This document shows, piece after piece, positions 1 through 11,293 of a stretch of 64,000 nt of DNA. This stretch comes from Zygnema cylindricum (taxonomy: Eukaryota > Streptophyta > Zygnematophyceae > Zygnematales > Zygnemataceae). The position numbers and the translations under genes were made by a program. The DNA is taken from contig JBBHKE010000721.1 of assembly GCA_037447655.1 (NCBI GenBank), positions 56,001 to 120,000 on the forward strand. The letters run 5' to 3'. Position 1 is the stretch's first letter. Every line of letters begins with the position of its first letter. The notes beneath the pieces are model-generated. The model had not been told where the DNA came from, did not search any database, and was given only the letters and a program-made list of their open reading frames with translations.

Positions 1-200
1 GATTGCACTCAATTGCACTAAATAGATTTCTTCATGGTGCTTGAATTTAAATCCATTTTTTCAATTGTACTAAACAAAAATTCCCTAATTTTGTTCACAC
101 TGAGTCAACCCAAATTCAGAAATGGTGTAAGAAAAACAAAATTACAAATTGATTATGGATTTTTTTTCTTTCTTTTTTTTCCTGTACTTGTTGTTGTTAC

Positions 201-3032
201 TGACCGTCCAATTCCTCGTTTCATTGATCCGAGAGTTTTCCCTCCATCTCGAGATCGACTCCCTTCTGGAAAAATGTGAACCCATTTTCCCTCCTTCACT
301 TTATTCACCGCCAAGTCCATTCCCTGTTTCTCAAAAAACCAAAAGAAAAAAACAAAAATACCCAACCACCACAGCATTACGGAATGCGGAACTGAAAACA
401 TGAGACATAGAATAGGCGGAAAAGCATAACTTAAACCCATTTACGCAAAAATATTAAAGGTCTGCATGGCAAATTTTGAATACAATTCTGTCATTCACAT
501 TTCGTAATGTAATGCGACGAACGAAATGCTTCTTTATTTCATAACTCCGATGGATTAACCATCTCAATAAAAAGGACATGAACAAGGCAATATTTTCCAC
601 GACCAACAAAGTTTAAGGACACTTAAACAACCACACGAATAGTAAACATGAAAAAAGCTTAGAAGAAACAAGAAGAGATGTGATGTGATAGATGTGAGAT
701 GAGACAAGATGAGATGTCATGTGGCACGATGAGACCAAATGTGAAATGACATGACATGACGTTATGTGATGTGTTGTGATATGACAAGAGTGCGATGAGA
801 CAAGATTTGACCTCATGTGATGTGACTTGATAACATGCCATGTAATGTGGTGTGGTGTGGTGTGACATAACAAAACGAAATGTGACACAACATGACGAGT
901 TGAGACGAGGTGAAATGAGGCACGATGTGTTGTGACATGAGGTGTCATGAAAGAAGACGTGACAAGACGGGATGGGACAGGACGGGACAGGACAGAACGG
1001 GACGTGAAGTGACATAACGTGTCATTATGGAACGCACCTTTTGATCCACGCCCTCTCCTCTGACCAGCGGCAGCACCTTGACGCTCTGAAAGAAGGTGGC
1101 CATGGCGGTGTTCTTGAAGCAGCGGTCTGTGGCGCACAGCGTCCACCGCATGGCCGGCACTCGCAGCATGAGGCGCGGCGGCACCATAGCCGCCAGGACC
1201 AGAGGGTCGTCCATGGCCGCCACATGATTGCACACCTGGGAGGAAGAGAGGGAGGGAGAGGAGAGAAAAAAGAGACCACAGGTTGAGACTGCAAACAAAG
1301 AAAGGTAGAAGTCCACGAACAGAAACAATGGAAAGAAGACGAAATATAAATACGGAGAAGGAAAAGGACACGACAATGAAAAAGACAAACAAGACAAGAA
1401 GAACAAAAGCTTTCTCTCTCTCCCTCCTTTCCCTCTCATCACCTAGTCTCTCTCTCCCTCCTTTCCCTCTCATCACCTAGTCTCTCTCTCCCTCACTTCA
1501 GTCCACCTCTGCTTTGGATCTGACACTCCCCCTTTTTGCCTGTCTACGCCTCTCTCTGCCTCTCTGGCGCCCCTCAATTTTGGCCGCCCACAAAAATTCC
1601 TGCGATTATTTCAAGTTTGAATCCCAGATAACTCTTAATCCACACTAAATGCAACACCACATAATCATACAACTCTTTAAACAAGCAAACAAAAAAAAGG
1701 TGGAATAAGGCATGTGCCAAAAGAAAAAAGTCATACCGTTATCAGCGCTTGTCCTTTCTTTCGATTCATAATCGCGTCTTCTAATCTTTGTACTTCATGA
1801 ACCTGGCACCAAAATTTGAAGATCTTTCAATCTAGTAAATTATTTAAACTAACTATTTGTACAAGATCATCATTCCCAGACCTTAATAGGTTTGTAGCTT
1901 GTCTAAGCCTTGACTCAGGATATCGATCCATCATGACATTTGTTACCAATAGTTAACGGCTATCGCGATCTGCATCGACATTTACATTTGCAACCTTTGT
2001 GAAATCTGAGTAGTGTGGATTTTGTCTTCATGCACAAGTTTATCTTTGAGATTCCAATGGAAGTCCAACCATTTCAAGTGTGGTGGTTTGACCTTAAGTA
2101 ACTCATCGTCAGTACCTGACAAAATTTCATAACTTTGTCTAGAATATTGTGAACTAATGTACATCATTCATAAATCACGTGTATGCTAAATCCTATTACA
2201 TGGAAAAAGGTTTGCCTAAAATGAAGCATTACACTAGTAAGCTTCTGCATATAAAAGTTATGTATTAATACACAAGATATGGCACACATGTTGCATATGA
2301 TGTAAAAATTTGATATTTTCGTGCTATAGGTACGCTTTATACCTTAGACCATGTATAATTTGTTTTTATCTTGTATGCTTGTTTTAAATAGGCAAAGATA
2401 TGCAATCGTATATCGGTACATTTGAATTTAGTGGGTAAGGTAAACATGTAAGGCTCCATCACATTTCTGTAAAAATGGACTTAATTCCCAGGATAATATC
2501 GTCGATTAATCACAAGGTTTCATTTTTCACCATTATCAAATCCTAATGTATCATGTCCCTTTGAATAACATGAAACAACTAACATTTAAGTCAATCCAAA
2601 AACTAAAAATACACATTCCAAAAAATGTGATGTGAATGTTTTTGCGTCTTTGTCAATTTGCAATCCATCCTCACCCAAACTAATGTCTACATCAGCATTC
2701 TGCAGAAGGTGAACTCCACGCTAATTCTCGTATGGAAACTAACCAAATGCAGTTTCACAACTTGAACAATCGCGAAAACAGAAAAGGAACCCAAAAACAA
2801 ACGGAACCAGTAAAAAAAAGAGCTCATTCCGAATGAAAAGTGGAAACACAATGCTAGGGTTTAGCTGAAAACAAACCTCAGTTCGATTCAAACCGCGCAT
2901 AAAAATCCGGCATACACTGCCCACCACCGGAATGGCAAAGGACTGCGCCACATGGAACAGTTGGGACCGGTCGTTCCGAAGAGCAGTTTCCACAGCTGCA
3001 GTTCCATCCTCTGCTGGAAAACCCAATGCTTT
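201..3032 (-). CDS. Tafazzin-like phospholipid acyltransferase, partial (four exons)
   Basis: Tafazzins are membrane-associated acyltransferases/transacylases that remodel cardiolipin or related phospholipids; the plant relative acylates phosphatidylethanolamine. Four minus-strand exons splice in frame, all internal introns phase 0: 3032-2877, 1802-1737, 1235-1038 and 323 to about 204/201. Exon 1 encodes the amphipathic N-terminal part ending FMRGLNRTE. Exon 2 encodes VHEVQRLED through QALIT. Exon 3 encodes the HX4D acyltransferase motif in NHVAAMDDP, then WTLCATDRCFKN and KVLPLVRGEG. Exon 4 encodes KWVHIFPEG, the second catalytic block, then KRGIGR. Order and spacing match the family. The last donor (ACG|GTCAGT or TCA|GTAACA) leads off the readable part, so the C-terminus is missing. 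No in-frame start precedes exon 1: upstream lies a 169-bp pyrimidine-rich intron and then a GT8 exon, also phase 0. The family assignment is firm; the true 5' end is unresolved. Confidence 0.85.
662..1020. repeat. Degenerate GATGA/GACATGA short-repeat tract
   Basis: About 360 bp of one-strand purine-rich pentamer-to-heptamer variants (GATGAGA, GATGTGAT, GGGACAGGAC), inside the last readable tafazzin intron (324-1037). It gives long spurious open frames rich in His/Ser. Confidence 0.7.
1411..1496. repeat. 34-bp tandem repeat in tafazzin intron
   Basis: Two full copies and a partial third of a pyrimidine unit containing CTCTCATCACCTAGT, inside intron 1236-1736. Confidence 0.8.
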
Positions 3033-3048
3033 CTTAGACGGAGAGAGA

Positions 3049-3142
3049 AAGAAAGACAGGGAGGGACAAAGAAAGGGAGACGGAGAGGGAGAGGGAGAGG
3101 GGGAGGGAGACGGAGAGGGAGAGGGAGAGAGAGGGAGAGGGA
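3049..3142. repeat. (GAGGGA)n microsatellite at the GT8/tafazzin junction
   Basis: Uninterrupted GAGGGA/GGGAGA hexamers on the plus strand, which make the pyrimidine tract of the 169-bp intron 3033-3201. This kind of tract is prone to slippage and to collapse in assembly. Confidence 0.9.
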
Positions 3143-3201
3143 AAGGAATAGCTGCACGGAAAAACAAAAAGAAAACAAGGATAAAGAAGGCAGAATTTTA
3201 C

Positions 3202-6200
3202 CCTAGTCACATTTTTTGTCCTCATTCTCTCGAAATCGAGAACCATCTGACAACTGCAATATGGTCTATGCAGAGCTCTCCCTTTACGGTTTTGGGGATT
3301 ATCACTCGACATATAAAAGAGTAACTTTTTCCTCGGCTCAAAAATCTGAAAAAAACTCCAAAGATCTTGAACATCTCCCCCGATTAACATATCCACATCC
3401 AAATAAACGGCTCGATCGACTTGCCATAAAATATCGGCCATAAAAAATTTACACATTCCGGGAACTCCCGCATGATGAGTGAGAGGGAATAATTGAAGTT
3501 GACGAGCTTTTTCCTCCACCCATTCGGTGGGAATATAGTGTAGACTGTAAAGAATAGCCGCCTTCGGTGGGAAAGAGCTGTTCACATATGGAAGATAAGG
3601 AAAAGGAGGTTCTTCATTTAGTGTGAATGCGGGTGGATTTGGAAACATTATCCACGCCCCAAAACTCTCCATCATATCGGGAATTATATCCGTTTCCGGT
3701 TGTCCCGCGACGAGAAAGTGAATCCATAGAGGACAACGGGTTTGGGAGATGACGGACTTTATCATGGCACTTGTTTCATGCTGAAAAAAAAGGGAAAAAC
3801 GGAAGGTAAGGTAGAGTAAGTCAAGTAGAGAAAGGATTAGAAGAAGAAGAAGAAGGAGAATAAGAAGAAGAATAGGATAGGAATAGGGTTTTGTATCGAA
3901 GTAGAATAGAGTGAGGATATTGAAGTCATCACTATTATCGGTAAACATTCAACTTATTCAAAATGGGGTAGAGTTCAATCTTTTGTTTCTTTTTCTCTTT
4001 TTCCTTTTATTATAAGTATAAAATTTGAAACCTCGTACAATGTATTTTATTATGTGTTTTTTCCTCAATACCTTTAAGCTTGTAGCAAGAAACGAATGAG
4101 ACTGTTTGTACATTGTAATAGTATTTACGCATGATATTGTCAAAAGTTTAGCCATAACTTCAATAGGTTGAATAAGCTAATTACGCAAATGAATAAATAT
4201 AAGTGTCTCTTTCTCCATATCTTTCTCTCTCTCCTCACCTGAATGGATTATATCTCTCTCCTCACCTGAGTGAAAGGCTCTCAATTATATCTCTCTCTCT
4301 CCTCACCTGAATCGATTATATCTCTCTCTCTCCTCACCTGAGTGAAAGGCTCTCAATTATATCTCTCTCTCCTCACCTGACTGAAAGGCTCTCAATTATA
4401 TCTCTCTCCTCACCTGAGTGAAAGGCTCTCGATTATAGATCTCCCTCTCCTCACCTGAGTGAAAGGCTCTCGATTATATCTTTCTCTCCTCACCTGAGTG
4501 AAAGGCTCTCGATTATATCTCTCTCTCTCCTCACCTGAGTGAAAGGCTCTCGATACCACATGGCTGACACAAAAACAATATGAATTCTCTCTTCCTTCTC
4601 CAGACGGCACTCCGGAGGCTTCCGGGGAATCATGCACTCGTCCGACTCGGTTTTTCTCCGGGTCAATCTTCTACGGTTTTGAACCGTCGAAAAGCTATAT
4701 CACAATACACATATAAACGTAAAAGTACAACGAACATGTCAAAAAAGAAGAAGTGCTTTGGTGTCTTAGACCTTGACCAGAAAAGAGAAAAGTTAGCTAT
4801 GAGAAACACAATATGTATGTTGATAATTAGAGGTCGGAGGAAAAGTTAATGTTCTTCCAATCTTCTCAGCATTTTTCGAACATGGTTTAGTGAGGCATCT
4901 CTACTTTGAGAACTACAAATTTGAATCTAAACAAGGCAGTCTTTACATCTCATCCTTATCAAGGGTGCTCAAATATACTCCCTTACCAATAATCTGCAAC
5001 ATCAAACAAACGAAGTACAAAAATGGTACAACTTACCAAAAACAAACAAATGAAGAACAAATAACATACAAAGCATGTGTTGACGTAAAAATAAAACAAA
5101 CAACGTACAAAATTACATACAAATAACATAAGAATGAAGTACAAATGACATATGAACAAATAATGTACAAGTTACATACAAATGACAAACAAATAACGTA
5201 CAAATAAAGTAGAAATAACATACGAATGAAGCACCAATGAAGTACAAATGATGTACAAATTACATACAAATAACGCTCAAACAAAGAACAAATAACGTGC
5301 AAATAATGTATGAATAGCATGCCGTACAAACAACGTTGACCAAAAAGCGTGGGAATAAAAAGTTCCAAAAATTTACACAGCGCTAGGTTTGACTTACGAA
5401 GCCATAAATGTCTTTTTTTCTGAAACTACATTGTATATCACGATATTTTTTACAAACTACAGGACTAAAATGTATCGCATTGTAGGACAGTACACCGTGT
5501 ATTGCTATTAGTGTTAATGTTTTTTTCGCCACTTAAAACATCTTTTCTCGGTACACACGTGTCCGATTTTTGACCGCCAAGCGGAAGGTGAGATTCTTAG
5601 CTTTCAATCGCCCCTCGGATTAACAATTCGACAAGTGTGCACAGAGAAAAGATGTTTTAAGTGGTGACAAAAACATTAGCACTAAGAGTGATACACACAG
5701 TGTAGTGTGCAGTAAAATATTTTTTTGCAATAGAGTATGTATCGGGATACACGATACACTATATTTCATAAAGTACAAGTTATTCCCTACTTTTGCAAAT
5801 TCTACCTTTTTACGGTAAACACTACACTCGTACAATTTGAACCTTAAAATTTCACCGAATTCTTGGGGGAGTTGTATGATTCACCGACATTGTGGCCGTT
5901 GTGGCCGGTGCTGTACTTCAACACTACTTCTTCAATGTTTTACTTAAAGTCTCTCTCGTTTCATGGTACGCTAAGAAAGTCGTACTTTTCCTGTGGTATA
6001 TTTTTCTCCACAAAGCCGTTTACAAATACATCGAATATTGAGGGTTGTTCTTGACCCAAGACAAAAAAACATTTTTTTGCCTCGAAACGCAACTCTACAC
6101 AGCCTATCGTTATTGGTGTTAAGGATCTACCAGTGTTAATACTAGTTTAGTGAGGAGACGTGGCAAATTATAGTCCACTCCCTTAAATAGTTTGTCAACA

Positions 6201-7427
6201 CTATTTTATGATTTTGGGACAAAAAAGTCGCACCAAATTAGTGTTGGTAACGCTAGTAACAATGGGAAGTGTAGTACTCATACCTATTGTAAATATGCCT
6301 AACATTCTGCATATATAAATAAATAAATAAATGTATGATAAGTGTACATCAACTCTTTTATTTATCGACTCTTTGCAATTTTTTGAAATCAAAATCATTT
6401 TTTTTTATCAATTGTGTGATAGAACACTTGTACAGATTTGGTTTAAAATTCTGATCTCTGACAGGTCAACGGTTTAATCATTACAAAAAAATGTTTTTTT
6501 TTATATTTTACAAAACAAAAAAGTCCAAGCACTCCAGCGTAAAAAAAAAAAAATATCAAAAAAACAAATCACTTTGGAAATGATTAATAACTTTGTATTC
6601 ACTTCCGGTGTTATTCTCACATGACCAAAAAAAAAAACAGAAACACAACTGGCAAAAAAATATTTAAAAAAAGAATAAGAAAGATGAAAATGGTAGAAAA
6701 AGGTACGTTAATCTCTCACCAGAAAATGTACACCATTAATATTATGTATAATTGTAGTAATACTATATATAATAATCATATAATACTATATATGCATATA
6801 ATTAATTATCATATAATTATCATATATATATTATCGTACATAAACATTAGATTATAATCAAAGTTCCAATTTTTCTGATAATTTCACATCACAATAGCTA
6901 AAAAAACCACCACCACTGACTCTCAAGACCTAATTTCAAATACTGAAATCAGCTGGAAACACTATATGTGGCCCGCATATTATACAATACGCGCACTATA
7001 TCGTGAAATATCGTACAATATGCGTATCGTATTTCAAAATACGCGTACTGTATCTTACAAAATCGTACTATACGTACGCATTAAACGATACATACAGGTA
7101 AGTATCAATTGTTTTTCCACATTCGAACTATATCTCGAAAAAAAACTCTAGATCCTAAACCCTAACCCTAACCCTAACCCTTAGATCCTAACCCTAACCC
7201 TAATCCTAACCCTAGTCCTAACCCTGATCCGCCTTCTGTTCACACCTGACATCCAGCGGTCGTGAAGTGCAATCCTCGCCCTCGCAGACGCTTCCGACCG
7301 AGCCACGTGTCCACATGATCGTCCCTCCGCAAGACCAGAGAATAAGCCCCAGGAGCAGCGCCGCCGTGCGGAGACGAGAAGGCGACATCTGGCTCCCCCG
7401 GGCCATGGCGGCCACAGGCTCCGTCAT
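3202..7427 (-). CDS. GT8 glycosyltransferase, glucoside-xylosyltransferase-like, C-terminally truncated
   Basis: The core exon is 3780-3202 (193 codons, phase 0 at both ends). It begins HETSAMIKSVIS, typical of the second GT8 beta strand/helix. It carries the DxD metal/nucleotide-sugar site in YLDVDMLIGGDVQDLW and ends at MVLDFERMR, the counterpart of the NSGVMLMN..RMR block in glucoside xylosyltransferases. The likely preceding exon is 4670-4557 (38 codons, phase 0), supplying SYCFCVSHV, the first beta strand. A candidate first exon is 7427-7246: ATG at 7427, or a second in ideal Kozak context at 7406, then a hydrophobic TAALLLGLILW signal anchor and a GT donor. That exon ends in phase 2, so at least one linking exon between 4671 and 7245 was not found. 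The C-terminal third, with the usual GDQD and HxxG blocks, is absent. A type II Golgi enzyme is inferred. If the first exon belongs elsewhere, the gene is 3202-4670 only. Confidence 0.65.
4207..4556. repeat. Minisatellite, about 37-48 bp unit
   Basis: About eight copies of a unit containing TCCTCACCTGAGTGAAAGG and a variable (TC)n run. It fills the 5' part of GT8 intron 3781-4556 and directly abuts the exon donor at 4556. Each unit carries an identical CACCTGAGTG (reverse CACTCAGGTG, containing a donor-like GGTG). Confidence 0.9.
5000..5345. repeat. Degenerate short tandem repeat (ACAAATAACGT-type)
   Basis: Roughly 30 imperfect 10-13 bp units built on ACAAATAACGTACAAA, AT-rich with a recurrent GTAC. 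The long minus-strand open frame here (Tyr/Val/Ile/Cys periodic) is a product of the repeat, not a gene. Confidence 0.75.
5491..5704. mobile_element. MITE family 1, copy 1
   Basis: 214 bp with terminal inverted repeats: left TACACCGTGTATTGC..., right ending ...ACACAGTGTA. Long inner inverted arms (CACTTAAAACATCTTTTCTC near 5531 and its complement near 5645) could fold the whole element into a hairpin. Confidence 0.75.
6960..7100. repeat. AT-rich palindromic tract with repeated CGTAC/GCGTA
   Basis: Short overlapping inverted repeats (ATATCGT, TACGCGTA, GTACGTAC). No gene seen. Function unknown. Confidence 0.4.
7153..7226. repeat. Interstitial telomere-like repeats (CCCTAA)n
   Basis: About 12 units of CCCTAA with decayed variants (CCTAGT, CCTTAG, CCTAAT). 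The consensus on the other strand is TTAGGG. It lies in the putative first intron of the GT8 gene, about 20 bp beyond the donor at 7245. Confidence 0.85.
7246..7427 (-). CDS. Candidate first exon with signal anchor
   Basis: GC-rich island in AT-rich surroundings. The reading has two in-frame ATGs, the second (7406) in a near-perfect GCCGCCATGG context, then a basic stretch, about 12 hydrophobic residues and a cysteine-containing lumenal part, ending at CAG|GTGTGA. This is the layout of a type II membrane glycosyltransferase 5' exon. It is upstream and in the same orientation as the GT8 exons, so I assign it there by position; no sequence match proves this. The intron that follows starts about 20 bp from TTAGGG-type repeats. 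Confidence 0.5.
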
Positions 7428-7506
7428 CCAGTCCTTGCAGGCGAGAGCGCAGCAGCGCCACCTTCCAGTGGAACTAGCGACAATTGTAGCTTTGTACTTC
7501 TAGGGC

Positions 7507-7522
7507 TGCCGCAGCTGCGGCA
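7507..7522. promoter_or_regulatory. 16-bp perfect palindrome
   Basis: TGCCGCAGCTGCGGCA, GC-rich, about 80 bp upstream of the candidate minus-strand start codon at 7427. It could be a dimer-binding site or a hairpin in the 5' leader; there is no direct evidence of use. Confidence 0.3.
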
Positions 7523-7620
7523 TCTTTTATTCGTACACTTCTTTTTCCGTACATTTCTTTTCTCCGTACATTTCCATGATCCGTACAACAATTATATTAT
7601 TTAGGGTTCAAAGCTTGTGT

Positions 7621-8387
7621 AAGTGTGGCCTTCCATTCGCGAAAAAGTGGGGGTTGTTTACTGAGGGCCGTATCGTTTCGTACATGTTCGTACCAGTTTT
7701 TTTTTCCAAAGGAAAAATCATTACGGCAAAATCTCAAGGTTTACGAGTAAGCTATGACCGTCGGATGCCGTTACACTTTTTATCCGAGACGCCACGTCAC
7801 TAACCCTACAGTCTGAGAGGAGACTTTGCAGAGACTGAACGTGTAAAAATGGGCCGCGTGGAATAGGGGAAAATTATCCCACGGTTCGCGCGCGCGCATG
7901 TGTGTACACGTCGCAAGGGCCATCTGCCTTCCGCCAGGGTGGCTGCGAATCCGCCGAAATCATCCCGTCACGCTCCTACCATCCAAGCTTGCCGCCGCCT
8001 TTTTGTTGTTGTGTATTTAAATTTTGGGTAGAACATTTAATGCCCTCTGTACGAGTCATTAATTACCTCCGCTGGTATAGATATTACCTCCGCTGGATAT
8101 TGCCTCAGTTGGTACAAATATTGCCTCCACTGGTACAGATATTACCTCCGCTGGATATTGCCTCCTCTTGTACAAATATTGCCTCCGCTGGTACAGATAT
8201 TGCGTTCAGACTTTGCATTCTAAGATACTTTCAAGGTTTTAAGCATCAAAAAAATAACCTACGTGCTACCAACCAGAATGAGCCACGCAAATAAAAAGTG
8301 GTTTGCTGACGCGACCTGATGGAAAACACGCCGTTCAGTAAAATTTTCCGTACAATTACTGAATCGCCTAATTGGAAGGCCACCCTA
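7621..8387 (+). mobile_element. TIR element family 3, short copy
   Basis: 767 bp. Left end GTGTGGCCTTCCATTCGCG near 7624; right end is the inverted counterpart CGCCTAATTGGAAGGCCACC near 8365-8385. Sequence along its length matches, in reverse complement, the ends of the long copy at 38229-40588, including the block near 8230-8330 (GAGCCACGCAAATAAAAAG) and the block near 7780-7980. It contains four to six short repeats of ATTACCTCCGCTGGTA (8062-8200). No transposase is seen. Confidence 0.7.
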
Positions 8388-8871
8388 AAAAATCCGTTAA
8401 GTTATTGTCTTTCGTACGGATATTTAATACGTAAGACACTGTAATCCGTACAGTACTTTTTTTGCGTTGCCGTGAAAGCTTGCATGGAAGTCCGTCGGTA
8501 TTTACTGCTCTGTAGCTTCGCGGACGTTCGTAGCGGAGGACGTCTTTAGTACCGGCCGTTAGGCGGACGATTTCCGTCAGAAGTTTGACGATCTCTATCA
8601 GCAAGGGACGGACTTTTCTTGTCTCCGTTAGAAGTTTGGAAAGGGTGACTCTGGCCTTGCACGTGTGTACCCGGACGAATTTTACTATTTGTGAATCGAC
8701 GGCTTACAAAGGTTTTTGGGAGACAGTAGACGGTGACGATTGGCGTCTAAGTGAGTTAAATTTTTTGACGCCCGTCTGAAAATGCATATTTTTTACAAGG
8801 TTTTGTAATTGTGTACGAAATTTACAAAAAGTATCACCGAAGTCGTTTGTCGTGTTTTATGAAAACCTGTG

Positions 8872-9034
8872 TTTAAAACGCTTTCATCCACGTCACCCGC
8901 GTCGATGTATTTTCGTCTTTTTGGAGATCCAGTCGCAAGATATTGGTCGCAAAAATGTACTTTTCCGTGCGAGTTTTCCAAAAATAGAATAATGGACCAT
9001 GTAGATTGGTACATTTGGGCCCTCTCTGAACACC
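8872..9034 (+). repeat. Dispersed repeat, copy 1
   Basis: About 165 bp with roughly 90% identity to 9876-10036, including GATCCAGTCGCAAGATATTG and GTACTTTTCCGTG. Same orientation, 1,004 bp apart. No open frame is conserved in a convincing way. Confidence 0.8.
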
Positions 9035-9578
9035 ATAGTTGTTCACGGCGTTTCGTGCGAACGATTTAATCGCGACGAATTATACGTAACAAACGCATTG
9101 AACCTTTTGAAAAAATCGTTAAAATCGTTAATGAATTTTCTTCCGTACAATTCCGTACATGTATAAGTAAAAAGGTACAAATAATGATTTAATTGAATCG
9201 CGCTCGCACGTGAAATCGCACTAAACAAAAAATCAATCACGTCGAAAAAATGTCGTTCGCGTAACTCTCGTCCGTCGACAGCATCGTCGTCAGTGTGAAC
9301 ATTAACTGACATTCAACGCGACAAATAGTACTAACGTCATAATGACGTAAAAACTATACGGACTGACAGATTTTGTACATCTTCGTAATTTAGTGTTTAT
9401 AATTTCAGCGCGGATAATTATTGCCGACATAACCCAATATAGAGTACTTAAATAATTTAGAGTAAACTTCCTCTGTGAATAAGTTATATCACATAAACTA
9501 CAGTAGAGCTGATTACTCTAATTGTTTTTTTTTGTTTTTTTACTTTAATTTTTTCATTACTCTAATTACGATTCGCGG

Positions 9579-9874
9579 TGTAGTTCAAAAGTAGGCGTTT
9601 TTATGGTAGGCCTTTGGTCGGCACCTTTATCGTAAGTTGTGTCATGGGCTTTTCATGTGATCTTCTTAGATCTCTACTTTGATCGGAGACCGTCGATCGT
9701 CCGAATCTGACGGTGTAAATATTTTTTTTTGGTCCGAATGTTTTAATTGGACCAACTTTTGGTCCGAATGTTATAATTGGTCCGAATAGGTCCGAATACA
9801 ATATGGGTTTTAAGGTCATATTGTATGTTTTGCATACAATAGGCATATTGTATGGGCCTACTTTCACCACTATG
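9579..9874. mobile_element. hAT-like MITE (family 2), decayed copy
   Basis: Left TIR TAGTTCAAAAGTAGGCG at 9581. The right end is degraded (CCTACTTTCACCACTATGG). Internal blocks (AAGTTGTGTCATGGGCTTTT, ACAATATGGG, GCATACAATAGGC) match the copies at 10929 and 41669. No clear target duplication remains. Confidence 0.7.
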
Positions 9875-9875
9875 G

Positions 9876-10036
9876 TTTAAAACGTTTTCGTCCACGTCAC
9901 CCACGTCGATGTTTTTTCGTCTTTTTAGAGATCCAGTCGCAAGATATTGGTCGCAAAAATGTACTTTTCCGTGTGAATTTTCCAAAAATAGAATAATGGC
10001 CCACGTAGATTCGTACATTTGCGCCGCTCGCTGAAC
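9876..10036 (+). repeat. Dispersed repeat, copy 2
   Basis: Partner of 8872-9034. It begins directly after the decayed hAT-like MITE at 9579-9874, so the MITE may mark the edge of the duplicated unit. Confidence 0.8.
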
Positions 10037-10928
10037 ACGCAATTATTTGTCCATATTCCATTGGACGTATTGAAAACAGCGGCAGGTCGAGACAAAAGTG
10101 AGAGTACATCAATATTTTATGTTTCAGAAATCTGCGCAAAAAAAAACAAAACGATCATTTTTATCGTATCTGGACAGTGGGGGGTGGGTAGCATGAGGTT
10201 ACCGTACATCATGTAGACTACAGTACAAAACAGACAGGCTGGTTCGTGATGATTGCATTTCCGTACGAATGGCTTCCAAGTACAGGGGGTACAAAAAATA
10301 AAGAATGTCACGCCTTCGGCAGATTCACTGGATTTGCCCAAATGTTTATAACATTTTTTGCTCGTCTAAATATGGCTATTATTAAACTTTTGTAAGGAAA
10401 CCAAATTTTAAACCTTATTAAAAAAATTGGCGCGGGTGGGAAAACGTTTATCTGGTTTTTTTGTGTTAAATCCAGGTTTTTTATTTGGCTTTCTTAAGGT
10501 GTTTAGGGCATTTTCCTGGATGTTCAGAATTTTACCTTTCGTTTTTTTTTTAAACATAATAATAATCAACCAATGGAAACTGCCCTGAAATAATTTTTCA
10601 CTAATTTTTCAATATTGTTGCAGGTACAGTACCAAAATAGTGTGGCGAGCGGACAAAAAATGTTTACCGTCGTTTGTGAAGCCACAGTAATTTTGAATCG
10701 GCCAAAGGTCCTATAACTTGTGGTTTGTAGAAACCTTACCGCCAAATCATGTCACGACAATACACTTACAAAAAGACAAAATTGTGGCAAAAAGCAAGTC
10801 ACGGAAGTAAGCAACGGGTGTAGCCCCAAAAGGAGTTTTTAGTACCAAACGAAGGATATTTCACTATTTCCAGGAACCTTTTGTCGTCTAGGGGTTGAGA
10901 AGCACTTTCGGTTTTTCGCCCTTCGCAG

Positions 10929-11293
10929 CATAGTTCAAAAGTAGGCGTTTTTTGGTAGCCCTTTTGTAGGCCGCCTTTAGCGTAAGTTGTGTTACGGGCT
11001 TTCCATGTGATCTTCCTAGATCGTTACTTTCATCAACGACCGTCAGATTGTCCGAAGTTGACGGTTTAAATAAAAAAGTCGCTCAAAACTCACAGAAAAA
11101 TATTTTTTTGTCCGATTTTTTTTTCAAATTTAGGCATGACGTTTAATTCTCTATCGATCCATGTGCAACTCAACCCTGTTACTATTTTATTTCATTTTGC
11201 GGCCAATACAATATGGGTCTTAAGGCCATATTGTATGTTTTGCATACAATAGGCATATTGTATGGGCGTACGGTCACCTACTTTTGAACTATG
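10929..11293. mobile_element. hAT-like MITE (family 2), intact copy with 8-bp TSD
   Basis: 365 bp with perfect TIRs CATAGTTCAAAAGTAGG / CCTACTTTTGAACTATG. Flanked by CTTCGCAG at 10921-10928 and CTTCGCAG at 11294-11301, an exact 8-bp target duplication as made by hAT transposases. Near the right end, repeated CATACAATATG-type motifs in both orientations resemble hAT subterminal binding sites. It encodes no transposase. Confidence 0.85.

Noticed and set aside
613-1476. Long minus-strand open frame of 287 codons.
   Set aside because: It is built from the GATGA-type short repeat and intron sequence. Only the part at 1038-1235 in one frame is real (tafazzin exon).
5033-5368. 111-codon minus-strand frame rich in Tyr, Val, Ile and Cys.
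   Set aside because: Produced by the ACAAATAACGT-type tandem repeat; periodic and without domain features.
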